This document shows, piece after piece, positions 45,241-58,450 of a stretch of 64,000 bases of DNA. The notes under the pieces are model-generated. The model was not told the origin of the DNA, did not search any database, and saw only the letters and a program-made list of their open reading frames with translations. This stretch comes from Paralvinella palmiformis (lineage: Eukaryota > Annelida > Polychaeta > Terebellida > Alvinellidae), in NCBI GenBank assembly GCA_025642065.1, contig JAODUP010000050.1, positions 558,501 through 622,500 of the forward strand, given 5' to 3'. Made by a program: the position numbers and the translations under genes. Position 1 is the first letter of the stretch; each line of letters starts with the position of its first letter.

Positions 45241-45484
45241 TCACATCAATCATATAGAAAATAACTCGTTTATTTAATGTACAATGTATTAATAATATTT
45301 GTAATTCATGTCAAATAATAGCAGAAAAATAAATATATTTGTACCAAAAACACATAAAGAATTTCTAATGAAACTTGACAACTATGTATTATCTTTACAC
45401 TTACTATGTTGAAAATTAAAGGTTTTTTTTTTAAATAAATAGTATAGATTGTTTATCAGAGTACTATTTTTAATTTGAGAGTTA

Positions 45485-46700
45485 TGTTATAAAGAGGAGA
45501 GTTGCAGTAATCAAGCCTACTAGCAATGAGTGCTGTAGCAATTGTTTTTGGCGACTGAAAGAGAAATATAGCGAAGTACAGCGAAGGTCACAAACATGAT
45601 AGAAGCAGGAGCGACATGTCATAGAAACATGGTTTCTGAAATTAAAATCGCTATCAACTGTAACACCAAGATTACGTACAGTGTCTGATGGTGTGATTCA
45701 ATGACTAAGGATGTTCATAGGGAAGAAACGAGTAAGTTTGTTGTGTTGTCTGGATGTACCTATAATGACGAAATCTGTTTTGTTTGAATTGAGACTAAGT
45801 TTATTGTTTCTCACCCAGCCAGAGATATAACTGAGACAGTCACCAAGTTGTTTAAGGGAAAGATCAGTGTCTGCTGTAGATAAAGATATGTATACTTGAG
45901 TGTCATCTGCATATAAATGAAGGTATAATTTGTGGCTGTGAATAAGAGAACTTAGTGGTGTGGTATACAGAGTAAACAGTAATGGTCCAAGAACAGAGCC
46001 TTGGAGAACACCGCAAAACAAAGGCACTGCATTTGAAAAATATTTTCTTATTTGTATTGATTGAAACCTATTTATTAAGAATGAGTGGATCCAGATAAGT
46101 GCTGTGCAAGAGTGATGTACAACTGGAAAATCAATATTACAACTAGACTAGAGTCAGAACCTGGGAAAGAAGCATCAATTTGGGTGATTTTATCCTTGAA
46201 ATGTTTGGACAAAGAATTACAGAGTGAATTAGTTGAATCATGAGTGGGCAGAGAAACAGAAGCGTTTCTATAGAGAGTCCTATTTATACAGTTCCAAAGT
46301 TGACGAGGATTGTCAGAGTTGTAGGAGATCATGCTCCTATAAAAGTCAGATTTAGCTTTATTCATGAGCCTATTGCAGAACTGACACTGTTTAGTATGTC
46401 TGGACCTGTTAAGTTGTATGTTTGATTTCCTCCATATGCGTTCTAAATATCAGCGACGCACTTTGACATCGATAATTTCCGGTTACATCCATGGAGCAGG
46501 TGGTTGAAGTTTTATGCATTTTGATCTGACGGGTGCGTGTTTGTCAAGTAATATTTTAAGTGTAGCGTGGTATTGTTCACATAATTGACATAAATCAGCT
46601 TTAGGGTTTGTGATAAGTTCAAATTTTACTATGTCATCATTAAATGCAAGACTCTCAGTGTCATGAGTTTCAAGTGTTAATTGTCTTTTCAATAAAAGTA
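45485..46700 (-). mobile_element. LINE (family B) with internal deletion
   Basis: Minus strand. The linker region gives KHAPVRSKCIKLQPPAPWM (near 46,490) and KSDFYRSMISYNSDNPRQLW (near 46,300). The RT part resumes at TALIWIHSFLINRFQSIQI and GVLQGSVLGPLLFTLY with an intact YADDTQVYISLS and NNKLSLNSNKTDFVIIG, ending at ASRLDYCNSPLYNI near 45,490. RT motifs with the first catalytic Asp (FDTVDH type) are missing, and the 3' end is lost. DNA at 45,490-45,550 nearly matches 11,040-11,105, placing it in family B. Confidence 0.85.
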
Positions 46701-47568
46701 TAAGACATATGCATCTTATAATATTGCATCCTTTATGCGGTAGTATGAAACGACCTTCTATAATTTATGCAACAGTTTTTTGTTGGATTTATAACCATGG
46801 AGGCGTTTGTTACTCCGACAGGCCATTCCTTGGGAATTAATCTTCGGGCAGAATAATATCTCATATTGTGAGTAATTAGATTACACATAGCTAGGAAAAT
46901 TGTTTAATTCATGGCTCTTATCATCCCGACGTGTCATTCGCAGTATCGGAGATCTGCCTGAAATCCGCTCTTCTCGACCATGAGTCAAATAGATCAAGCG
47001 GATAGGGGCTTTAATTTAGATCCCACCACACCTAACTCTATATACTTAGAGACGTTAAATTAGTATTGGGAGAACGTTCACGAAGTGTTAAACGGAAACG
47101 TATGAGCAGCTTGGTTTGAGCAAATCATAGTATTTACTACTGATTGAAGTGATGTTTCGTTCTAGTTTAGTAATAATCTATTCTACGGCATTGCTACTTT
47201 GTCTTTAGCTTCTTCATTCGGGTGATTCTATATGTAGCCATAGTGTACACAACATAAGTTTGTCGCATGTTCGACTCGAGCTGTAATTGCGGCCCCACAA
47301 AAGTCTTAATTTTCAATGTGGACGGGGAACCTCTATTCGTGCGGTTTATTTAGGTAGGATTTTTAAGGTATTCAAACCTAGACTGATGCTCAGATCAGCA
47401 TCAGTGGTGTCAAAATATAGTGATGTATAGGTTTCTTTTGAACCACAGCAAATTGTTGTTGACGTATTTCCGCTTCCCTGTAGGGTCATACACATCTGTT
47501 GTATACGAAAAGCGGATTGGTGAGCCCCATAGGCTGAGGAATAGCCCAAATTTATTATCAGTATTTAT

Positions 47569-47570
<2 letters not shown>
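46700..47570. other. Gene-free stretch
   Basis: No coding frame or repeat family recognised. Confidence 0.45.
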
Positions 47571-47794
<224 letters not shown>

Positions 47795-47944
47795 CAAAGG
47801 ATTTAGCGCAATATTTGCCATGTATATGCCATTCCTATTAAATGCAAAATTATGATCCGGAGATCACACACCCTTAATGGACTATAAATTAAATCCAAAT
47901 ATAGGTGGTAAATAGCCTATATACAGCTTTTCAGTAAAACATTT

Positions 47945-48016
47945 ATCAGCAACTATACAATGAATGAATGAATGACTTTATTTCTGAACTGTATACAACA
48001 CACACACACACACACA

Positions 48017-48080
<64 letters not shown>

Positions 48081-50640
48081 TGACATACTAAGGTAAAGAT
48101 TCATGAACAGAAGTAAATTATAAATACAATAAGTATACAAGTCACGGATGTAGAAAAGAATGTACAAGAGACTGTCCGGCTCCACTGGACGTAATTAAAT
48201 CGTATTTGTCTATACATTTAAAGTTATAATTTTAGACGGAGCCATTCTACAAGTTAATGTAAGATGTAGTCAATTTTACGTAACAAGTACTGATTTATTC
48301 CGTTAATATGATGCTGCCGTCCTGGTGTATTCCCTATAACCCTATCTCACTCATTAAAAGAATATGTACCGCCATGAATACATGGGCGAAAATAGGATTA
48401 GTCATCATAGCCTTCCAATGTGGATCGTTTGAATCTGGATGAGAAACTCGCACAAGATATGAATAATGAGTTGTACATGTAGATAACGAAGATGGCAATA
48501 AGTCATTAAGAAATGATAATACATATTTGTTAACTTGTAATTGATACAAATCTACTAATTTGAGAAAGTGAACGTGTTTGAATGTTGGTTTTGTATGTGC
48601 CCTATAGTGTGCTCCTGCAATGATTCTGACACTTTTTTTGCATTATGATCAATTTTGATAAATGAACATGACAGGCTATTCCTCATAATATAATGCCATA
48701 AGTTAACTATGGATATATGAGAGTGTAATAAAGTGTATTTAAATGTCTTTTTGGCACGATACATTTAACTTGATTAATTGCTAAGAACGACGTTAATATT
48801 TTCCTTTTCATCATATTAATATGTTCATCCCATTTTAATTTATCATCAATATACAATGCCAAGAATTTGGCACATTTGGTTCTCTGAATGTCACTGTTGG
48901 ATATTTGAAGATCTATGTTGGTGTCTTGTTGCTTATGGCACGTGAATAACATGTAGCTTGTTTTGGATATATTAAGTGAAAGTTTGTTTGCTCTAAACCA
49001 ATCGGTTAGATTTAGTAGTTCGTTACCCATCGTTTTAAACAAATAAGTTAACTTTTTATAAGATAAATAAACACCTATTAGGGTCATTTGTATAAACAAT
49101 GAATAGCAGTCGTCCAAGTGCAGAACCCTGTGGAACACCACATTTAATGGTTTCAACATGGGAATTACTTCCCATATAATGAACAAATTGGTTTATAGTA
49201 TAAAGATAGCTGGAGAACCAGTCTAATGCCGGTCCTCTTATGCCATAATAATCTAACCTTTTCAGTAAAATACTGTGATCAATCGTATCAAATGCTTTTA
49301 ATAAATCTAAATATACGGCTAAAGTTGCTTCGTTTTCATCTAAAGCTTTACATGTAACACTAATCAATTTTGTAACAGCGTCTATTGTGCTATGTTTATG
49401 TCTAAAACCAAACTGATTATTATAAAGTAAATCATACAATTCTAAAAAGAAGTATAATCGTTTGTGTACTATTTTTGTGCAGCAATGAGATTGGTCTATA
49501 ATTAGAAAAGTTTACTTAAAGGTACTGCAACTTTTTCATTAATCAATTTTAGGAAATATGTATTTAAGTTACCATGACCAGTGCTCTTTTGGGGCTTTAG
49601 AAGTTTCAGAACTTGGTAGATTTCATTGGGGTCTGTGGGTGTGATAACAAAACTGTGTGGATTTCTTGATCTGCTGTTATGTAGATGGTAACTGGAATTA
49701 TTTTGGGGTTTAGGTATTTCATGTTTTGGTCCTATATTGGTAAAGTAACTGCAAAAGTTAGCATCTATTTCTTTGCAATTTGTTGTTTTTTCGCCATTTA
49801 TTGTGAATGCTTGATGTATACTTGTTTTGTCATTAGTCTTACTTATTCTGCTATTTATTGTTTTCCGTGTATTTTTTATCACTTTTAAATTGATCAAATA
49901 TTTGAAAATAGTGATTTTTCTTAGGGATAATTTTTAGTTTATTGTAAATATTTCTGTATCTTGTACAGTTTTTGTATGTTTCATCAGCACGTATCTTTCG
50001 TATGCATTTGCTAAATTATTTCGCGCATGTTCGTGATTAGGTTAATAGGCCCCGGGTCATCCACGGGTCCATTATGATATATTTAATGTGGAATTTTAAT
50101 CTGTTTCAATGGTGCATATAAGTCAGTTATTGTATTTAATTTATCTGTTAAATCCTTGAATGCCTCATTGTCAGTTTTGAGAAAATCTAAATTCACATCA
50201 TAGCCAATAATACCATTTTGGCTATTGGAGAGCTTGGATAGAATCGTGTCATATCGCTCAAGTGATAAAGCAGAGTTGCTGTTTTGAATGCGATATATTT
50301 CACCAAAAATGGTTTTTCTCACAGTATTAACTGTTTCAATAAACATAGATTCAAATTTACCTTCTTCAAATATTGCATAGAATCTTTTATGTACATACAA
50401 ACTCCACCTCTTCGCATCTTTATACGATTTTTATAAATAAAATTGTAACCTGGCAATCCAAACAGATGCGTATTTCCATCATGCAGAAATGTTTCACATA
50501 AAAGAATAAAACCAGGTTTAATAACTGGTTTTTCAATTCTGATAACAATAACTTAAGCTCATCAAATTTCGTGGATAACGACTGTATATTTAAATGCATA
50601 AATCGCCATGCAACACAGTGATTATTAGACTTCTAACCCG
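47945..50640 (-). mobile_element. LINE with endonuclease and RT parts (family C), defective
   Basis: Minus strand, near full-length second ORF. The endonuclease starts LNIQSLSTKFDELKLLLSEL (near 50,560); a frameshift precedes KPGFILLCETFLHDG, and RRGGVCMYVHKRF follows. FIETVNTVRKTIFGEIYRI and GYDVNLDFLKTDN then jump to DLYAPLKQIKIPH, so the endonuclease end is deleted. The RT has NNQFGFRHKHSTIDAV, LAVYLDLLKAFDTIDH and CGVPQGSALGRLLFIVYTND, then FLSYKKL-type sequence without the FADD box. The tail is AAATAAAG plus TCAT repeats (47,960-47,990), with CA/TA microsatellites inside the 3' UTR (48,000-48,078). It cannot be active. Confidence 0.88.
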
Positions 50641-50644
50641 ATAC

Positions 50645-51585
50645 CGTAGTGTGAAATTCAGCCGCATGGTGGCGCCAGGGGTAATTAAATCGGTCTATTC
50701 GATGACAATCCTGACATGCGACTAGCTTCTGAATCCATGACAATAAATAAATCTGAGTATTGGCTTGAATCTACTAACCACAGAGTTTAGACAATGTTAC
50801 GATCTGTATTGAAGCTGGCCGCTGGATGCCTGTATATGTCACAGGGTGACATTTAAAGTCATGTATCCAGATGATCCAGACCAGGTTGTGTGGGATTGTG
50901 CTTTGCGGCTATTTTTGCATGCTCCATTGGAAGTTGAGATGTGTGCTGGATTAAAAAAGGTCCGCGTCAGTGACAATAATACTCTAAAGAATCTTAGAAC
51001 AGCTGTCTAGCCGGATAGGGCGATGTATAAACGTCACGTGTTAATATTTTTATTACTGAGACTAAATAAACATATATCTTTCTGAGGTTTCACTTCATCG
51101 CGCCTTTCGATGCCTCCTGCTGGAGCAAGCGCTTGTACTTTATTTAAACCCTAACATTTCCCAGACAAATTGTTACTATTATTTTAAATTAAAATATGTG
51201 AAAGTCGAAAAAGGAGCGTTTGACATGTTTAATAGATATCATAACGTTCACTGAATTTTACTCTTGGATGTTGAATTAGCTGTAGAGCCTATCGTATCTG
51301 CTCAAGCTTTTCCCTGTTCCATGTATGTGGCAGGAATATCAGGACACCCGGTGTGTGTTGTCCGAATAATTTACCATTCAGTTAGTGACCACTTAGTTAA
51401 AAACAAATATCAAAAAATAAAAACTTCATAGATATATTCTTTTAAGCACAACAATTATAATCTTTGTAACACAGATACATGATTCAACGCTTGTTGACTC
51501 CTGACAAAACAAAGGCCAGCAATTCTCAGCTAGGGATTCATAATATACAATGTTGCTAGTTCTTCCACCATATGTGAATAGGGGC
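50645..51585. other. Gene-free stretch
   Basis: No gene or repeat family recognised; a few short open segments near 50,800-51,010 show no family pattern. Confidence 0.4.
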
Positions 51586-51588
51586 GCC

Positions 51589-51712
51589 TCAGTGGTCTAG
51601 CGGTAGCGTATTGGACTACACTTTGACTTCGCCTCATTACCTTTGGAGGTCGCTCGGCCCATTTAGCCTACCTAGTGCATAAAGTTGCCGTAAAACATCA
51701 ATCATCATCATT
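51589..51712 (+). mobile_element. SINE family 1, internally deleted
   Basis: Head GCGCCTCAGTGGTCTAGCGG runs from the A box directly into the body (TTTGACTTCGCCTCATTACC), losing the B box. It ends CCGTAAAACATCAATCATCA. Confidence 0.8.
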
Positions 51713-51719
51713 ATCTTCC

Positions 51720-52980
51720 ACCTAGAACATTCACATAAAGACTGTTCGGGAATCATCAAAGAGTCATCATTGAGAGAAGCAAGTCTCTTCTAGCTGAAGC
51801 CTACCTACCTTCATCATCTGGTCTTAATTTTTGTTGGCGGAACTGGCGAAGCATAGGCCTCTAAAAAATTGGAGTCTCTTGAACTCAAATGGCGTATAAC
51901 TGGGATTGATGAGTCATCCAGTAATGAATATATCCGGAAGGTGCTATAGATAGCTTCAATAATTTGGGGTATACGTTTAAAAGCCAGCCTATTCTATTGT
52001 ACAAACGTGCCTGTTCTAAATTTCCAAGAAGTATAATCAGTGTTCCTACTTTTAGGCTAAGACAATGTGGCTGGACTCCTATTTTGAACTAGGATTTGAC
52101 TATTTCTTCCTATTGTGAATGTACACCTATGCACAGCATTGCCGCTAATGGAGCTGTCACTGGTGTAAGTTCAAAGTTGGAACTGAGAAAGAATAATTAA
52201 TGCTGGTCGCGGGGCACGCTTGCAATGCTATTTCCAGGGCCCGTTTATTTAATGCTCATTCCGGGGCCGGGTTGTTTAATTCTGGTTTAGTAGACTCTTG
52301 TTTTGCAATTTTTTGCCTCATTTCGCCTTTCTGATATCAGATTACCTCGGAGGTGAAATTCAATATAAATCACGTAATATTCGCCATCAAACATTACCCC
52401 TACCGAACCACCTTGAACATTTCTAGAGTGCTCCATGGTGAATTGTGTCGATAGCAAAAAGACAAACAGACATATATACATTCTGGAATATGTATTAGAT
52501 ACATATATTAATTTTACACATTTTATGATATATTACAATTTATGTGGACACTTTCAATCTACGGATAAGCAAAAAGATGCAACGAGCAATAAAATTATTA
52601 GATATGAATATGACATGTGATGGCCCAAAAAAACTATAGCAGCCAACGTGCTGATGACGTTGGCAAAGTAGAAAAATAATTTAATGTAGCATGAAATATA
52701 TAACAGTCACTGGATTCTAAAGACCAAAATATTCTTTTATTGAGCTGTAATATGATAACCCGGTGTAGTGAAACTAGTCGTATCATTACTTATGAATTGG
52801 TCAACAAAGAATAATGGCAGTATTTGAGAAGCATATTTTATGTTCTTTTTCATCACTTATCGAAACACGGAATCTAATTGCTCTTCTACCGCAAGTCAGG
52901 CATTATGCAGTCTCGCAAATTGCTACAGAAAACACATTCAATATGCATGTTTAAATGAGATATGACGAGCTATTCAGTCA
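51720..52980. other. Gene-free stretch
   Basis: No coding or repeat feature that I can support. Confidence 0.4.
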
Positions 52981-52985
52981 ATTAT

Positions 52986-53805
52986 CGGGTACGCGAATAA
53001 ATGCCCACCAGACGAATGCTCACCGAAAAAATGCTCACCAATAAAGTGAGAGATTGGAAAAATGCCGATCAAAATTAAAAATATTAAGCCAAAACAATTG
53101 TTTGATTGGTTTCGATTTCTAATTTTATAATATGTAATTTTATATCATGTAATTTTTTTGTCGACTGATTATCAAACAAAGCAATACATTTTCAAATTCA
53201 GTTATTTTCAATATAATTTAACTTAAACATTTAGAAGCCATATACACGTAAATCAAATGCAATAAACTTGAACTAGAAGTTCTTTTATTTTGAAAATTAA
53301 TTGCTTCCTTTCTTGAAGCCATGTATACATATATATCATCAATTGCAATGTTTCATATTGTCTTTTTAAAATTGTATCGTTCATTGCAATCATTATACTA
53401 TTCAGGGTTTATTCCATTGCAATCACGATCCACAAAAATAAATAAAAGATGCCAATGATGTCGTGATGTCATCCTGGTAATATAATTTCTGATCAGATGG
53501 GTGTGGTAAGGCCCGTAGTGAAGGTTGCAAGGATGCAGTGACCACAGATTCTGATGTGACAGAGATTCACTCATGCCATATACTCGACCATTCTGCTGAT
53601 GACGTCACCGTTAGTGTAGCCAAGGCACGCGTCAACATAAATAAACTAGCCGTTCTGAACGTATAAATATGTATAATAAATATATGCTAGAATGTAAATA
53701 AATGAAAAGAATCTGTTTAATTTTGTCATCTATTTCTTTTTTTCTTTTATTCTTGGTGGTCATTGTCCAATCTCACACTTTATTGGTGATTATTTCTCCG
53801 ATGGG
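52986..53805. repeat. Possible small DNA transposon (inverted repeat ends)
   Basis: CACCAATAAAGTGAGAGATTGG at about 53,035 recurs inverted near 53,765-53,785 (CCAATCTCACACTTTATTGG). The left end also holds direct repeats of AATGCTCACC. The 53,702-54,037 frame overlapping the right end, although it starts with a hydrophobic run, is not convincing as a gene. Confidence 0.35.
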
Positions 53806-54346
53806 AGTTTGTCCCACAACCCAAATATCACCCTCCATGACTGGAGCTTCTTTTGGTCTCACACTTCGTATTTTTGTATGGAGACTTCAATTCAAAATTG
53901 CCAAAATGTGGATTGAGATATTTATATTTTATATAAATACAAAATGCTTGCCTCGAGATAGTTTGTTGCTAATGAAGACGGACGAGCAACTGGAAGCTCC
54001 TTCGTGTAGAGGGGGTGGCCTAAAGGTGAACAAATAAAGCTCTCCGCCATAATCGCAGTGTAAAATCCTTAGAAACATCAGGATATTCCCGTTGTCAAGT
54101 ATACACTGAGCAATTGCTTGGACGTGTATTGCCGGTTCCTCTTCAGTGTCACGTCCATGTTTATGTGGCGTGAAGAGTGGGAGTTATGCGTGTCAGGTAT
54201 GCTTTGTAGTTGGCGGACATAGACAAGATTAGGGATGAGATGATTCTTAACTTTTCCGATCCCATTATTTTTAAATACCAGGAAGTTAAAATTGGTCTCC
54301 GTGGCATAATGCATGTTCTTGCCACACCACAACATAAATATTATCG

Positions 54347-54349
<3 letters not shown>

Positions 54350-54418
<69 letters not shown>
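54350..54418. repeat. (TA)n microsatellite
   Basis: Perfect TA run of about 34 units. Confidence 0.97.
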
Positions 54419-54419
<1 letters not shown>

Positions 54420-54989
54420 TGAATGTAGTATAATGTCAAATTTAATTTCATATTTAAAATAAATAGGACCAAAAATGTCTTAAGAACAGGTGAACGAACT
54501 TGACCATATCCTTATATACTATAAACTAATTACCTGTTCTCGATCATTAAGGCCGATGCTGGAGCAATGTTCTGAGATATCGGTGTAGCAATCAGACAGA
54601 AATTAATAAAGGTAGGGCGTGTTTGTCGACATAAACACCAACAGTCATTGGCAAAGCTTAGCAAGAGCTTAAACAAAAATTAAATAAATTACTGCAAATA
54701 ACAGATATCTATCCATCGGCATAATTCTAAAGGTACCATAAGCCACGATCGAGCCACAAACATAACCTGAAATCGGGTGTTTATATATATATGTGTAGGA
54801 TTGGCTCTTTGTTCTGAAAACGATCGTGACAGGGACATCAACAAACACTGCTATTCTTAGTATTTCTTCGTAAATCTTTCCCGTAAACTATAATTAGGTT
54901 ACATTTGTGCATCATGTTGATATCTTTCATACCGTTACACAAATTAAATATACTCATCTGGCTTATTGTGTCATAGATCAGTTTTAGAG

Positions 54990-55035
54990 AAATTACTGCA
55001 CAAGATGTACTGCACAAGATGTACTGCACAAGATG
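54990..55035. repeat. 14-bp tandem repeat, 3 copies
   Basis: TACTGCACAAGATG repeated three times head to tail. Confidence 0.9.
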
Positions 55036-55373
55036 TTTCTAGAACGTAGTTGTGAGGAGACATTCACGAAATAATAAGAATAATTTTGGGGCTATTGCAG
55101 AAATAATTGTATGGGGTGACGGGGGCACAATTTTGTTTCCTAAATCCACTACCCAAATTTTATTTTTTTATTACCCCCAAAACACCCATAATTTAAATGC
55201 GTCACTAATCGGGGAAGAGGAGGGTGTTCAAGACGGCGATTATACCCACCTGCTGAAGATGGCACACGATTTTCTCTCAGTGAAATAATTAATGAAATAG
55301 GCTGGATTCTATTGACATCACATGAACATATGTATCTAAAATAAATTTAGCAACTTGCTGTTTTAAGCTCGGC

Positions 55374-55633
55374 GTTTACGAAGCTGACTTGACATCATAT
55401 TGACGAACAGTATAGCAAATGTACGGTTCAACATGAACTGGCATGAATACTTCTGAAACATATTTCAGTATTTCTAAGTCAGAATTCTTATTTAGTAATT
55501 ACATTTTTGACAGAGTGTATTGTTTAGTCTGAGTGGCGTTATGTCAGAGTTGGGTTTTCCCTAGATTTTATAACGCCAAGTAATCAACACCTTCGAGAAT
55601 CACGGGTTGATTGCAATATACTCCGTTTAAATA
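55374..55633. repeat. Duplicated element, copy A (unexpanded)
   Basis: Left part (GACTTGACATCATATTGACG, GTTCAACATGAACTGGCATG) and right part (AAGTAATCAACACCTTCGAG, CTCCGTTTAAAT) match the flanks of the 16-bp minisatellite at 57.9 kb. The middle holds a single TCTGAGTGGCGTTATG-like unit. Confidence 0.8.
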
Positions 55634-55715
55634 TGTCTATCGTGGTTTTTCCCCAGATAAACACCGAACAAATTAATTATTATCCAAAAGTCTACATTGA
55701 TCTCGTAATTTTAAA

Positions 55716-56092
55716 TAGCAGATAGGCCCAGAATAACCCGCCAACTAGCGGATAACAGGACCAGAATAACCCGCCATCTAGCGGATAACAGGACCAGAAT
55801 GAGTGGCCATCTAGCGGATAACAGGACCAGAATGACCCGCCATCTAGCGGATAACATGACCAGAATAACCCGCCAACTAGCGGATAACAGGACCAGAATG
55901 ACCCGCCAACTAGCGGATAACAGGACCAGAATGACCCGCCAACTAGCGGATAACAGGACCAGAATGACCCGCCTTCTAGCGAATAGCAGGAACAGAATAA
56001 CCCGCCAACTACCGGATAATAGGAACAGAATGACTCGCCTTCTAGCGGATAACAGGAACAGAATGATCCGCCATCTAGCGGATAACAGGACC
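55716..56092 (+). repeat. 33-bp minisatellite, about 11 copies
   Basis: Unit GATAACAGGACCAGAATGAC plus CCGCCAACTAGCG with few substitutions. Because 33 is a multiple of 3, an open frame of 11-residue repeats (LADNRTRMTRQ) runs through it. No start context, splice site or family similarity supports a gene. Confidence 0.92.
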
Positions 56093-56308
56093 GGCCGACC
56101 TTTGCTGCGAAATACAGCGACAGCTCGTAAATATTATTAGCAGAGTTTTGGGCTTGTTATTTTACTGGACATGTTACTTACATTAGCATTAACTTACAGA
56201 CGATGAGGCATTCTAGTTTCTACAATTCATCGCTTCAAATGCTGGCACCAATGAAGAATATTCACCTGTATGAAAGTCTGTAGGGAAAGTGTTATTGATA
56301 ATGTTTGG

Positions 56309-56327
56309 TTTAATAATAATAATAATA

Positions 56328-56362
<35 letters not shown>

Positions 56363-56430
56363 AATAATAATAATAATAATTAATAATAATATTAGTAGTA
56401 GTAGACTAGTAGTAGTATCACATCATCATC
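56309..56430. repeat. AAT / ATG / AGT triplet microsatellite
   Basis: Compound trinucleotide tracts, continuing into CATCAT patches to 56,480. Confidence 0.95.
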
Positions 56431-56489
56431 ATCTTTCTCATCCTAATCATTTAGATCATCATCATTATCATCACTCCCATCATCACGAG

Positions 56490-57830
56490 AACTGATGTCT
56501 CTCAATTAACAGATGATAACGTACGATAAGTCAACACCTTCACCACCGTCTCCTACACTATTCCATACAGAGCGAGGTTACTATATAACTACATACTACT
56601 ATTACGTCACCTCTATTCCGTATTACGGCCAGTAATTGACGGCCTAAACGTCAATAACGATCTTAATTAAACTAATTAGCGTCGCTCTTCAATTATTATG
56701 TAAATACTCGTATGCAAATTTAGGACCAGATGTACCGGTCACCCCCGAAAATTGTTTACATAATTTATTTATATGTAAATAGTTTTAGTTCCATCAACTT
56801 AATCGATTTATGCTTTTGTAACATTGAGAACGCTTATTGCAACTGCCATAGTCAGACTGAATGGGAACGCGAGTCCACGCGAATGTCCTGTTCCTGCTCA
56901 CATTCCTGGGTTTTTTTCCTCGAAAGTTTAAATCGGTAAATAAACAACAACAACAACAACAACAACAAAAATAATCAATTAACAACACCTTAGAACATCT
57001 CGATGTTTGTTTTAATGGGGAGAAATGAGGACATATTGAACAGCAACGACGTGAATCAATAAACAAAGTTCTCTGGGAGCGTCACCATATCACCAAGGGA
57101 AGTACCCTCTCTATCCGAACTCCACAAATCTGGATCAGTAAAGAACTCAAACAATGACGATGTCGTAACACGCGGATCTACAAGTGGAAAATAGAACAAA
57201 CCAAAACGTTCACGGGAGGAAAGTGAAAACAACCGCAGAAAAACCGGATACGAGCAAACAAAAAATGAACTCACCACAATCTGTTACTCGATGAGATTGA
57301 AGAGCAAAGATCCGTACAACACTTGATACTGGGGGGGTCGATGATGACAACAGAACTGTTCACTTTTCCGATTGTGAAGTCCGAATCTCGTGTTTGTTTT
57401 TTTTTCTTCTTCTCGAAAACGGAACTCGGCGAAAGCTTCAAGACCTGATAATATTATACTATTGTAGTGGAAAACGTGTCACAACGAAGTGCCTATTGTG
57501 CGCATACATCCATTCCGAGAATATATTAATAAAGCATATATGTACCTGATTTGTGCAAATATGTTGTCATAATATCGGTGACTGAACATAATTCTACGAG
57601 ACGAAACCGCCCCCCCCCCAAAAAAAACGATCCAAACTCATTCGCCACAAAACCAAAAAAAATACTTAAATCATGATATCGAACTCAGAAATGTTTGCTT
57701 TCTTATCTTTAGTTTTATTTGTTTATTTTATTGAAATATGATATGAAATATTTCGAGTTATGAGACTATTACGACTATAACGATAGAACAGTCTGCCATT
57801 TCCCATCTCACACAGTGTCTAATGTCACTC
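56490..57830. other. Stretch without a recognised gene
   Basis: Minus-strand frames at 56,794-57,066 and 57,056-57,277 are open but match no family I know. An (AAC)n tract is at 56,941-56,970. Confidence 0.4.
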
Positions 57831-57833
57831 TGT

Positions 57834-58450
57834 GTTTATAAAGCTAACTTGACGTCATCTTGACAGTTAATATAGAAAATGTACGATTCAACATGAACCG
57901 GCACGAATACTTCTTTTGGTCTGAGTGAGATTTGCCTGGGTGTGGTTTTGCCTGGGTGTGGTTTTGCCTGAGTGTGGTTTTGTCTGAGTGGGGCTTTGTC
58001 TGAGTGGGGTTTTGTCTGAGTGGGGTTTTGCCTGAGTGGGGTTTTGTCTGAGTGGGGTTTTGCCTGAGTGTGGTTTTGCCTGAGTGGGGTTTTGCATGGG
58101 TGTGGTTTTGCCTGAGTGTGGTTTTGCCTGATTGTGGTTTTGTCTGAGTGGGGTTTTGCCTGAGTGTGGTTTTGCCTGAGTGGGGTTTTGTCTGAGTGTG
58201 GTTTTGCCTGAGTGTGTTTCGCCTGAGTGGGGTTTTGCCTGAGTGGGGTTTTGCCTGAGTGGGGTTTTGTCTGAGTGGGGTTTTGCGTGAGTGTGGGTTT
58301 GCCTGAGTGTGTTCTTGCCTGAGTGAGGTTTTGCCTCAGTGGGGTTTTGCCTCAGTGGGGTTTTGCCCTGAATTTCAAAACGTCTGCCTCAAAGTAATCA
58401 ACACCTCAAACAATCACAGGTCGCTTTCAATCTGCTCCGTTTAAATGTTT
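57834..58450. repeat. Duplicated element, copy B, with expanded 16-bp minisatellite
   Basis: The flanks match copy A at 55.4 kb. Between them, 57,920-58,370 consists of about 28 copies of a 16-bp unit GTTTTGCCTGAGTGGG with G/T and C/T variants. The period is not a multiple of 3, so the frames through it are not genes. Confidence 0.92.

Noticed and set aside
53702..54037. Plus-strand frame starting with a signal-peptide-like hydrophobic run
   Set aside because: The remainder lacks any domain or cysteine pattern, and the frame overlaps an inverted repeat; it is probably chance in T-rich DNA.
56794..57277. Minus-strand open frames of 90 and 73 codons
   Set aside because: No start or splice context and no recognisable family; kept only as a note on a gene-free stretch.
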